Translations under genes and position numbers: made by a program
Shown here: positions 31,948-39,142 of the stretch, piece after piece
Position numbering within the stretch: position 1 is the stretch's first letter
How the letters are laid out: the number at the start of each line of letters is the position of its first letter
Assembly (NCBI GenBank): GCA_002503885.1
Contig: DASQ01000081.1
Span: forward strand, 1 to 42,702
Direction: 5' to 3'
DNA: 42,702 nucleotides
Origin: Methanoculleus marisnigri
GTDB taxonomy: Archaea > Halobacteriota > Methanomicrobia > Methanomicrobiales > Methanoculleaceae
Notes under the pieces: generated by a model
The model's input: only the letters and a program-made list of their open reading frames with translations
What the model was told of the DNA's origin: nothing
Database searches by the model: none

Positions 31948-32558
31948 GATTTTTCCTCTGTATCCCACAGGATCGCCCGCACGGGCGACCCGTCCGCACC
32001 TTTGAGCCGCATCGGGAGCGCCACCATGAAGTAGTTTCCCTCGGGCACGGCGGAGAGGTCGAGCAGTTCAAGGATGACCATCCCGCTCCCGAGCAGCCGG
32101 CGGTGGACCGCACCGTCGCCATGGAATGCCTCGATCGACGGAGCATCGGTTCCGAGGCAGGTTACCCCGGCATCAGCGATGAGGCCTGCTGCCTCAACAG
32201 AGAGCGCCGGGTAGCCGGGGTCGAACTGCTGCCGCTCCGAGAAAGTGGTCCGGAGGAGGAGCGTCCTCGCGCCGTCGAGGCGGCCGGCGAGGTGGTCGGG
32301 ACCAATGACCTCTCCCGCGTCGCTGCAGTCCAGTACCTGCGCCGGTCCTGCGAGCACCCCGGGCGGGATCCGATCGACCGTCTGCCCGCCCTTGATATAG
32401 TGCGACGGGGCGTCGATATGCGTCCCGGAATGGCTCCCGAGGGTCATCTCGGTCACCCGGTACTGCCCGTTATCTATCTCGCGGAACCGGGGCCGGACGT
32501 CCCCGGGGTAGAGGATCGCATCCTCGGAGAGGTCCCGGGTGATGTCGTAGATCTTCAC
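31944..32558 (-). CDS. Cyclase / kynurenine-formamidase family hydrolase
   Basis: The 204-residue protein matches the cyclase (PF04199) family: YDITRDLSEDAILYPGD, GSHSGTHIDAPSHYI with the metal-binding H-x-G-T-H-x-D, and LGTDAPSIE near the C-terminus. Members hydrolyse N-formylkynurenine or isatin or act on unknown amides. The active motif is complete, but the substrate is not evident here. The GTG start is inside the pcm stop (GTGA overlap). Confidence 0.87.
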   Translation of the reverse strand: MKIYDITRDLSEDAILYPGDVRPRFREIDNGQYRVTEMTLGSHSGTHIDAPSHYIKGGQTVDRIPPGVLAGPAQVLDCSDAGEVIGPDHLAGRLDGARTLLLRTTFSERQQFDPGYPALSVEAAGLIADAGVTCLGTDAPSIEAFHGDGAVHRRLLGSGMVILELLDLSAVPEGNYFMVALPMRLKGADGSPVRAILWDTEEKS

Positions 32559-33220
32559 AGGTAATCTTCTCCCCGCCAGCCGAACTGCCCGATCAGCGGC
32601 ACGAAGCAGACGCCGCCGAGCGGGATCTTCTCCACCCTGCCTTCGTGTTTGACGAGTTTGATGAGGTCCTGGCATTCCCGCGGCCCGACGGGAGCGATCA
32701 GCCGCCCGCCCTCGGCAAGCTGGTCGATCAGGGGCCCGGGGATGGTGGGCGATGCCGCCGTGACGACGATGGCGTCGTACGGCGCTTCTGGTGGATAGCC
32801 CTGTGTGCCGTCGCCGACGACCACCCGGACACCGGTGACCCCCGCCCGGTCGAAGTTCTGTTGTGCCTGGTCGGCGAGGTCTTCAAGGCGTTCGATGGAG
32901 ATGACTGTTGCGGCGAGTTCGGCAAGGAGTGCGGCCTGGTAACCGCTCCCGGTCCCTACCTCGAGCACCCGGTCCTGCGGCGTAAGTTCGAGCTGTTCGG
33001 TCATGACGGCGACGATATAGGGCTGGGAGATGGTCTGCCCCTCCCCGATGGGGAGGGGTCGGTCCTCGTAGGCGGCACGCTCATAGCCCTTCGGCACGAA
33101 GAGGTGGCGGGGGATCTTCCGCATCGCGGCAAGCACCCTCTGATCCCCGACCCCCCGGGCCCGGATCTGGAACTCCACCATCTCCTCGCGCTCCCCCTGG
33201 CAGGGATCGGTCTGTGTCAT
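32555..33220 (-). CDS. pcm: Protein-L-isoaspartate O-methyltransferase
   Basis: The 221-residue SAM-dependent repair enzyme has RKIPRHLFVPKGYERAAYED, the family signature PLPIGEGQTISQPYIVA, and the SAM-binding loop VLEVGTGSGYQAALLAEL. It methylates isoaspartyl residues in damaged proteins. The ATG at 33220 follows GGGAGAGGGG directly; an upstream in-frame ATG at 33268 lies within sufB and is not preferred. Overlaps of 4 bases with both following genes suggest a coupled unit. Confidence 0.95.
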   Translation of the reverse strand: MTQTDPCQGEREEMVEFQIRARGVGDQRVLAAMRKIPRHLFVPKGYERAAYEDRPLPIGEGQTISQPYIVAVMTEQLELTPQDRVLEVGTGSGYQAALLAELAATVISIERLEDLADQAQQNFDRAGVTGVRVVVGDGTQGYPPEAPYDAIVVTAASPTIPGPLIDQLAEGGRLIAPVGPRECQDLIKLVKHEGRVEKIPLGGVCFVPLIGQFGWRGEDYL

Positions 33221-33233
33221 CCCCTCTCCCGAA

Positions 33234-34346
33234 TCAGAACCCTGATTCTGCTTTATCGATCGCGGCATCGATCTGCGCCTGCAGGACCGCAGGCAGACCG
33301 CTGATCTTTACATCCAGGAAACCGCGTATAATGGTTGCGGTGGCCTCCTCCTCGGAGAGCCCTCTTGCCATGAGGTACTCGATCTCGTGGTGGGCAATCT
33401 TCCCTACAGCAGCCTCGTGGGAGAGTTCGGTCCCGGTCAGGGTTCCTTCGATCTCGGGGATGGCGTGGATGATGCCGTCTTTTAAGATCAGGCCCTTGCA
33501 CTCGATGTGGCCCCGGGTGTTATTCTTCTCGCCGAGGATGTGGCCCCGGGAGATGATGGTGCCGCCGGTGGTGATCGCCCGGGTGATCAGTTCGGCGCTC
33601 GTATGCTCGGCGCCGAGGATGGCGCGGGAGCCGAGGTCGAGGGTTGAGCCCGGTGTCGCGACGACGATGCTCGAGAACCGGGCCACGGCGTTCTTCCCGA
33701 CCAGGCGTGCCGTCGGGTACATGTTGACCTGGTGAACCGGCTGCATGCAGACGTAGTTCGAGAGGAACGTCCCGTCCTCTTCAACGATGGTGGCGCTCCG
33801 CGGGAAGACGCTGATCCCGGGGTTCCAGTTGTGGATCATCGTGGACGTGACCTTTGCCCCTTTGCCGACGTAGATCTCGGTCACCCCGATATGTGCTCCA
33901 TGCTCCTTCTGCCAGGAGCTCGCGCAGCCGGAGATGATGTTGATCTCCGAGCCTTCTCTTGCGATGAAGAGGTTGTGGACATGCTGCACCGGCTCCTGGC
34001 GGAGGAAGAGGCAGGCCTGGAGGGGCATGGCGACCTTCACACCCGGCTGCGCGATGACGACGAGGCCCTGCGGGCTCTCCTGTTTTGCCAGGTACTGCGT
34101 ATATTTGTCCTTATCGCGTGATACGGCGTTCCAGTAGTAATCCTTCACCCAGTCGTACTTCTCAAGAGCGGTCTTGATGGGGAGCATCTCTATCCCCTCA
34201 GCCCCGCAGGTGGTCTGGATCACGTTCTGGTCGACCTGGAAGAAACTCCCGCACCGATTCTGCATCCCGACTTCAAGGCCGGTCAGGGCGAGGCGTTCCC
34301 GGTCCTCCTGCGAGAGCTGCTCAATATCAGTTACATCTGTTTGCAA
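33234..34346 (-). CDS. SufB/SufD-type Fe-S cluster scaffold protein
   Basis: The 370-residue SufBD-family protein has beta-helix segments such as GAHIGVTEIYVGKGAKVTSTMIHNWNPG and RGHILGEKNNTRGHIECKGL, and the conserved C-terminal H-E-A-A-V-G and MARGLSEEEATATIIRGF. Being the only SufB/D beside SufC, it is best called SufB-like; archaea often use SufBC alone. The start is assigned to TTG 34346 because GGGGAG lies 8 bases ahead and it removes a spurious N-terminal frame; this gives a 16-base overlap with sufC. Other starts would cut conserved sequence. Confidence 0.9.
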   Translation of the reverse strand: MQTDVTDIEQLSQEDRERLALTGLEVGMQNRCGSFFQVDQNVIQTTCGAEGIEMLPIKTALEKYDWVKDYYWNAVSRDKDKYTQYLAKQESPQGLVVIAQPGVKVAMPLQACLFLRQEPVQHVHNLFIAREGSEINIISGCASSWQKEHGAHIGVTEIYVGKGAKVTSTMIHNWNPGISVFPRSATIVEEDGTFLSNYVCMQPVHQVNMYPTARLVGKNAVARFSSIVVATPGSTLDLGSRAILGAEHTSAELITRAITTGGTIISRGHILGEKNNTRGHIECKGLILKDGIIHAIPEIEGTLTGTELSHEAAVGKIAHHEIEYLMARGLSEEEATATIIRGFLDVKISGLPAVLQAQIDAAIDKAESGF

Positions 34347-35062
34347 CGCACACACTCCCCGTACCCTTTCTCTTTGACCACGCGCAGGATCTCGCGGGGG
34401 TTCCCGTGACACCGGATCTGGCCGTCGATCAGTACGTGCCCCTGGTCGGCCTCGAGGTAATCGAGGATGTAGCCGGTGTGGGTGATGATCAGGCCGCTCC
34501 GATGACGGTTGATGATATGCACATCTTTTTCGAGCAGGCCTGCAATCTCCTTTCCCATCAGGCTCATATTCTCGAGGTCGACGCCGCTCTCCGGTTCGTC
34601 CAGCATGAGAAAATCGGGCTGCTGAACCTTCAGTTGCAGGACTTCGCTGCGCTTTATCTCACCGCCGGAGAACCCGACGTTGGTATCGCGGGCAAGAAAG
34701 TGTTCCATGTTGACCGTCTGCGCGAGCGCCTCGATCGCGTCTCCCCCCATATGGGATGTGGCGGCGAGCAGTTTTCCGAGTTTGAGCCCGGATATCGTAG
34801 GCGGGTGCTGAAACATCATGCCTATCCCGAGGTGGGCCCGCTCGTGGATCGGCATCCCGGTGATATCCTGTCCTTTAAAAACGATGGATCCGGACGTGAT
34901 CGTATAGCCGCTAAACCCCATGATGGCTTTAAGCAACGTGCTCTTTCCCGAGCCGTTCGGCCCCATCAGGATATGGGTCTCCCCCTGCCCGATATGGAGG
35001 TTGATATCGTGGAGCTTCTCGGCGCCTTCCACGTTCACGTGTAAATCACTGATATCCAGCAT
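34331..35062 (-). CDS. sufC: SufC ATPase
   Basis: The 243-residue ABC-type ATPase of the Suf iron-sulfur assembly machine has Walker A GPNGSGKST, signature FSGGEIKRSEVLQL and Walker B FLMLDEPESGVDLENM. It ends with ECVRCKQM. It drives conformational change of SufB during cluster assembly. It is the first gene of its operon, with GGAGTG four bases before the ATG and a TATA-like TTAATGTATT about 35 bases upstream. Confidence 0.95.
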   Translation of the reverse strand: MLDISDLHVNVEGAEKLHDINLHIGQGETHILMGPNGSGKSTLLKAIMGFSGYTITSGSIVFKGQDITGMPIHERAHLGIGMMFQHPPTISGLKLGKLLAATSHMGGDAIEALAQTVNMEHFLARDTNVGFSGGEIKRSEVLQLKVQQPDFLMLDEPESGVDLENMSLMGKEIAGLLEKDVHIINRHRSGLIITHTGYILDYLEADQGHVLIDGQIRCHGNPREILRVVKEKGYGECVRCKQM

Positions 35063-35115
35063 ACGGCACTCCGTTCCATGTATTTGTCAGGGAATACATT
35101 AACACTTGCCAACGG

Positions 35116-35128
35116 AACAATAATTGTT
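35116..35128 (-). promoter_or_regulatory. Inverted repeat upstream of the suf promoter
   Basis: AACAAT-A-ATTGTT is a perfect 6+6 inverted repeat. It lies about 15 bases upstream of the TATA-like element (about 35093-35102) of sufC, a typical place for an archaeal activator or repressor. The binding protein is unknown; iron or redox control is a guess from the operon's role. Confidence 0.4.
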
Positions 35129-35296
35129 TCGACGGATAAGAATCCGGAGCGTAGCGATATCCGGCATTTCGCCAAAATGGGCGCAAATTCCTCGAACCGC
35201 TACGTAATGGGTGCAGACTTCTGAGCGGGCTCCCGGCTCTTCACTTTCACCCCGCACGCGGCCTACGGTTAAATAGCGACCTCGCCCCGTTCCATT

Positions 35297-35452
35297 ATGG
35301 AAAGATCCGCATTCACCACGTTTGCCTGCCTTGCCGAGCGGGCCGCCCGGTATCCGACCGTTGTTCGGCGGAGCCAGATGCGTAAAACGATGTATCTCGC
35401 CGCCACCGTCCCGGCGAACCGCACCCTTCGTGAGGCAGAGAGCCTGGCGTAA
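35297..35452 (+). CDS. Possible small protein (51 residues), leaderless
   Basis: The frame MERSAFTTFACLAERAARYP ... QMRKTMYLAA ... RTLREAESLA* is compact and basic and not a shadow of a longer gene. TTAAATAG sits about 22-27 bases before the ATG, the right distance for an archaeal TATA box driving a leaderless transcript. It ends 11 bases from the convergent lipoprotein stop. I do not recognise a family; it could be a chance frame. Confidence 0.4.
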   Translation: MERSAFTTFACLAERAARYPTVVRRSQMRKTMYLAATVPANRTLREAESLA

Positions 35453-35462
35453 GTCCCCCCGG

Positions 35463-36566
35463 TCACCCCGCGAGGTACTCCCGGGCCCGGAGGTATGACC
35501 CGGGCCGGTCGTGGGCGTGGGTGATCAGGTAATTGTGAAGGTCCACGATAGCCCTCGACTCCTCGAGCAGGGCGTTGTAGGCTTCTACCGCGTCGTTGTA
35601 GTCCCGGGCCTTCCGGTTGTATTCCGGGACGAGACGGTTGTACTCCCGGATCTCCCCCGACCGGGAGAGGGCTGTCAGCCGTGCACCGAGGGCGTCGAGG
35701 GACGCTCTCTCCTCCTCGATTTCCCGGGCGCGTACCGCGAGTTCCGGCCCGAGCGCCTCGGCCCGACCGCGGGATAGGGAGAGGGCACGTTCGATCGTAT
35801 GAATCTGGTCGCACGCCCCGTAGATCCGGGGCCCGTCCCCGACCGGGATCACCAGGGGATCGGTGGAAAGAACCGTCCCGTCTGCGAGCGCCGCAGGCGG
35901 GATACCCACGTAACTTCTATTCGTGGTCTCGATGTAGGCGAAAGGAGTGTTGCGGTAGGGACACCCGGCGCTTCTCACCCCGACGGCCATGTGTGACTCG
36001 TTCCCGAAGTAGAGGAGCGCGACCCCGTAGCCTTCCCGTGCGAGGAGCCCGGCGAGGAGGAGGCTTTTGTCGTCGCAGTCGCCCTCAGTGTCCACGTAGG
36101 TCTCGATCGGGAACTTCGGCTCCACGATCGAGGCGTCGGTCTCATACGGGATGGACTGCACGAACGCGGCGATCAGTTCGAGATATCGGTCGTCGTCAAG
36201 CCCCTGGCGGTCCCGGATCTCACGGAGGGCCGCGAGCAGGTCCGCGTAAAAGGGCTCCTGGTGGGAGTCGTTGACGAATGCCCGATAATAGATCGGGATC
36301 CACTCCTCTTTTGAGAGGTCTTCTGAGAGGTAGAGTTGCCGATCCGCTTTCTTAGCGCCTGCGTAGACCGCCGGGTCGGGGTCGATCCGGATCGTCTCTT
36401 CCCGGTCCCCGAAGGGGAAGGTGTAGGTCGGCAGGTCGTCGAGGGCCGCCCCTTCGACCGGCATGATCGCTGGCGGAACGACCGGGGGGTGGAGGAGGCC
36501 GCCCAGGCACCCGGCCCCGAGGGCCGCGGCGACGAGGACGAGCACGATGAGGATTCGTTTCCACAT
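35463..36566 (-). CDS. Transglutaminase-like lipoprotein
   Basis: The 367-residue protein has a lipobox-type signal (VLVAAALGAGCLGG, Cys20) and a transglutaminase-like fold with Cys in TEGDCDDKSLLLAGLL and His in NESHMAVGV, the order Cys-His seen in this superfamily. A C-terminal helical region of 110 residues (ALSLSRGRAEALGPELAVRA ...) probably forms a coiled coil. It is likely anchored outside the cell and acts as a peptidase or cross-linker; the activity is unknown. The start is 4 bases after the HAD stop, so the two are cotranscribed. Confidence 0.8.
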   Translation of the reverse strand: MWKRILIVLVLVAAALGAGCLGGLLHPPVVPPAIMPVEGAALDDLPTYTFPFGDREETIRIDPDPAVYAGAKKADRQLYLSEDLSKEEWIPIYYRAFVNDSHQEPFYADLLAALREIRDRQGLDDDRYLELIAAFVQSIPYETDASIVEPKFPIETYVDTEGDCDDKSLLLAGLLAREGYGVALLYFGNESHMAVGVRSAGCPYRNTPFAYIETTNRSYVGIPPAALADGTVLSTDPLVIPVGDGPRIYGACDQIHTIERALSLSRGRAEALGPELAVRAREIEEERASLDALGARLTALSRSGEIREYNRLVPEYNRKARDYNDAVEAYNALLEESRAIVDLHNYLITHAHDRPGSYLRAREYLAG

Positions 36567-36570
36567 GGTA

Positions 36571-37338
36571 TCAGAGATAGTCCGGGAGGTCTGCCAGCGA
36601 GTCGATGATGAGGTCCGGTACGATGCCTGAGCGGCGGACCGTCTCTTCCCGGTACTTGCCGGTCCTGACCAGGATTCCTTTCATACCGCAGGCCCGGGCG
36701 CCGCCGATATCGGTGACGATGTCGTCGCCGACCATCGCCGCCTTATCCGGGTTTATCCCGATCTCCCGGAGCGCACGGAGGAAGAACGTCCCCGAGGGCT
36801 TTCCGATCACCTCCGCCTCCTTTCCGGCGGCATACTCGAGCGCAGCCACGAACGGGCCGGCCGAGAGCATCAACCCGTCCGACCCCATCCAGTAGCGGTC
36901 TTTCTCGAGCGCGATGAGGTCTGCGCCGTCCATCAGGAGGCGGAACGCCCGGTTCATCGAGGCGTAGGTGAGACCCTCGGCCGCGTCGGCGACCACGACC
37001 GCATCGGCCCCCTCCTCGACAGCCGCGATGCCGGCCTCCTCAAAATCCGTCCGGGCATCGGGGGTGGTGAGGAGGAAACACCGGGTCCGGCCTCCTTCCC
37101 GCAGGTGTGCGGCGGCGGCGACCGGGGCGGTGACGATCCGGGTCTCCGGGATGACATAGCCGAGTTCCTCAAGACGGCGGGCAACCGAACGGCGGGAGCG
37201 GCGGGTGGTGTTGGAGACGAACCGGTAGGGTATCCCCCGCCGGTCGAGTTCCCGGAGCGCCCGATCCGCTCCAGCGACAGGCCGGTCGCCGACGTAGAGG
37301 ACGCCGTCGATGTCGATCAGGACTGCTCCGATCTTCAT
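36571..37338 (-). CDS. HAD-superfamily hydrolase, subclass IIA
   Basis: The 255-residue phosphatase has motif I AVLIDIDGVLYVGDRPV, motif II FVSNTTRRSR, a C2 cap domain, motif III Lys in IGKPSGTFF and motif IV MVGDDIVTDIGGARACG. It belongs to the HAD-IIA group (NagD/HDHD2-like). The substrate is not evident. The ATG at 37338 is preceded by AGAAGGAG; an upstream in-frame start at 37455 is not preferred. Confidence 0.92.
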   Translation of the reverse strand: MKIGAVLIDIDGVLYVGDRPVAGADRALRELDRRGIPYRFVSNTTRRSRRSVARRLEELGYVIPETRIVTAPVAAAAHLREGGRTRCFLLTTPDARTDFEEAGIAAVEEGADAVVVADAAEGLTYASMNRAFRLLMDGADLIALEKDRYWMGSDGLMLSAGPFVAALEYAAGKEAEVIGKPSGTFFLRALREIGINPDKAAMVGDDIVTDIGGARACGMKGILVRTGKYREETVRRSGIVPDLIIDSLADLPDYL

Positions 37339-37474
37339 ATCTCTCCTTCTGTTGTCCGCAGGAGTATTTATGCGGTGCCCGGGAAGGCGCGACGCAATCA
37401 TGAGAACCTTCATGTGGACTGCAGGTGTACCCGCCTCCGATCCGGAAACCATCACGAGGAGAGGAGGACAGGAT

Positions 37475-37978
37475 ATGGATGCATTTGAACGAATACCAAT
37501 GGACGCACGATGGAAACTCGCCGCCCGGGAGGTCTCCGCGCTGCCGCTTGCCTACCGGAGAGCCATCAGGGACGGCGCCGACGACCAGCTCTACAACGAG
37601 ATCGAGCGGGCGGTGTGGCAGGAGCAGGGCAGAGAAGTGGGCGTCATCGCCCGTGCCTTCGGGATGCCGCTTGGAGACGCGCGGGAGGTTGCGGAGGCGT
37701 TTGCGGCGGCGACAGGGGTGCTCTTCGGGCCCGAGTACCAGTATGAGATCAGGGATTCCGCGCCGGGCGAGGCGGTCCTGACCGTCCGGAAGTGTGCGAT
37801 GGTCGTGCGGGCGAAAGAGCAGGGGGAGAACCCGCTTGTCGTCTGCAACGCCTGCCATGCCTACGCAAACGCCGCGATACCGGACCTGAACCGGGGCTAC
37901 ACCCCAACGTACATGAGCGCTATCTGTGCCGGCGACGGTACGTGCTCGATCGCAGTAAAGCCCGCACGGCGGGAGTGA
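37475..37978 (+). CDS. DUF6125-like cysteine-containing protein
   Basis: The 167-residue protein has an N-terminal helical part (MDARWKLAAREVSALPLAYR, VWQEQGREVGVIARAFGMPL) and a C-terminal part with LTVRKCAMV, VVCNACHAYANAAI and MSAICAGDGTCSIAV, giving five or six Cys in pairs. This matches my memory of DUF6125, related to the L-2-amino-thiazoline-4-carboxylate hydrolase fold; I cannot confirm it. The role may be metal or heme binding, or sensing. GAGGAGG lies 8 bases before the ATG at 37475. Confidence 0.65.
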   Translation: MDAFERIPMDARWKLAAREVSALPLAYRRAIRDGADDQLYNEIERAVWQEQGREVGVIARAFGMPLGDAREVAEAFAAATGVLFGPEYQYEIRDSAPGEAVLTVRKCAMVVRAKEQGENPLVVCNACHAYANAAIPDLNRGYTPTYMSAICAGDGTCSIAVKPARRE

Positions 37979-38062
37979 TGCGGGGGAGACCGATCTTTCG
38001 TTCACTTTCACCCCGCGGCGGTTATCTTGAATGCCGGCAGGATCCAACCTTCTGTCGACAGG

Positions 38063-39142
38063 ATGGTTTGCCCGTTCGATCAGGCAGGGAGGCTGTGGCG
38101 GGGCCGGGTTGACCGGGCCGGGGAGTACGATCTCGTCGGCGGGAGCGGAGTCTCCGCCCCGGGCCCCTGGTCCTCGTTCATCTGCCGCTCCGACTACGAT
38201 AGGGCTCGAAGGCTCCGCGACGACCTCGTCGCCGGGTACCGGGGCCGGGCATTTGAGGATGTCTTTTGCGGTCGGGAGGTTGCGTGCCCTTCCGGGGCGT
38301 GTTACGTCCTCGAATCCCGGGATGCCATGGACCTTGACGGCAGGGACCCTGACCGGGCGGCGGCGGCTATCCTTGCCGACCTCACCCTGGTCCACGGCAT
38401 CGGCGAGGTGACAGAGCGAAGGTTGAAGGGGCGGGGTTACCGGACCCTCGCCGATCTTGCCCGGCACCCTCTCTACCGCCGGGAGGCCGCACGGCTGCTT
38501 GATTCGGTAGCGGGAGGGAACACCCGCGATCTCGTGGAAGAGATAGGGCGGCGGCATCGACGGAGCGACCCGCTCCTCCTCGAAGCCAGCCGGTTCCATG
38601 CCCCCGAGGATTTTGTCTTCCTCGATATCGAGACGCTGGGGCTATTTTCCCGGCCGATCATCCTCATCGGCCTCGCCCGGGTCGGGGACGGGTCGATCAC
38701 CACCCGCCAGTACCTGCTCCGGTCGGTCGTTGAGGAGGAGGCGGCGCTCACCGCTGTCCTCCCTGACCTGGAAGCGGATGGTGCGGCCCTCGTCACCTTC
38801 AACGGCCGGGCGTTCGACCTCCCCTACATCCGGGAGCGGCTCGCCTACTACGGTATCCCGGCAGACCTCGATATGCCGCATTTCGACGTCCTCCACTTTG
38901 CACGCCGGCGTTGGAAGGACTCGTTTGCCACCTGCCGGCTCAGCGCACTCGAGACGGAGGTCCTTGGCGTCGGCCGCGAGAACGATGTTCCGGGCCGGAT
39001 GGTGCCGGAGTTCTACGATGCCTACCAGCGGACCGGAAACCCCGGCCCGCTCGTCCCGGTGGTGGAGCATAACCGGCAGGACCTCATCTCGCTCGCCCGC
39101 CTCTTCGCGCTTCTCAGGGGGGATGGCGACGGCGGTGCGTGA
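38063..39142 (+). CDS. DEDD-type exonuclease, MrfB (YprB)-like
   Basis: The 359-residue protein has an RNase H-like (RNase_H_2) domain with all acidic motifs: DIETLG (D, E), FNGRAFDLPYI (D) and EHNRQDLISLARL (D). A helix-hairpin-helix segment (LVHGIGEVTERRLKGRGY) precedes it. In Bacillus, MrfB works with helicase MrfA in repair of mitomycin damage; here the helicase follows and overlaps by 20 bases, making the pair very likely. The ATG at 38063 is chosen; a TTG 36 bases earlier is possible. The N-terminal 120 residues are not recognised. Confidence 0.8.
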   Translation: MVCPFDQAGRLWRGRVDRAGEYDLVGGSGVSAPGPWSSFICRSDYDRARRLRDDLVAGYRGRAFEDVFCGREVACPSGACYVLESRDAMDLDGRDPDRAAAAILADLTLVHGIGEVTERRLKGRGYRTLADLARHPLYRREAARLLDSVAGGNTRDLVEEIGRRHRRSDPLLLEASRFHAPEDFVFLDIETLGLFSRPIILIGLARVGDGSITTRQYLLRSVVEEEAALTAVLPDLEADGAALVTFNGRAFDLPYIRERLAYYGIPADLDMPHFDVLHFARRRWKDSFATCRLSALETEVLGVGRENDVPGRMVPEFYDAYQRTGNPGPLVPVVEHNRQDLISLARLFALLRGDGDGGA

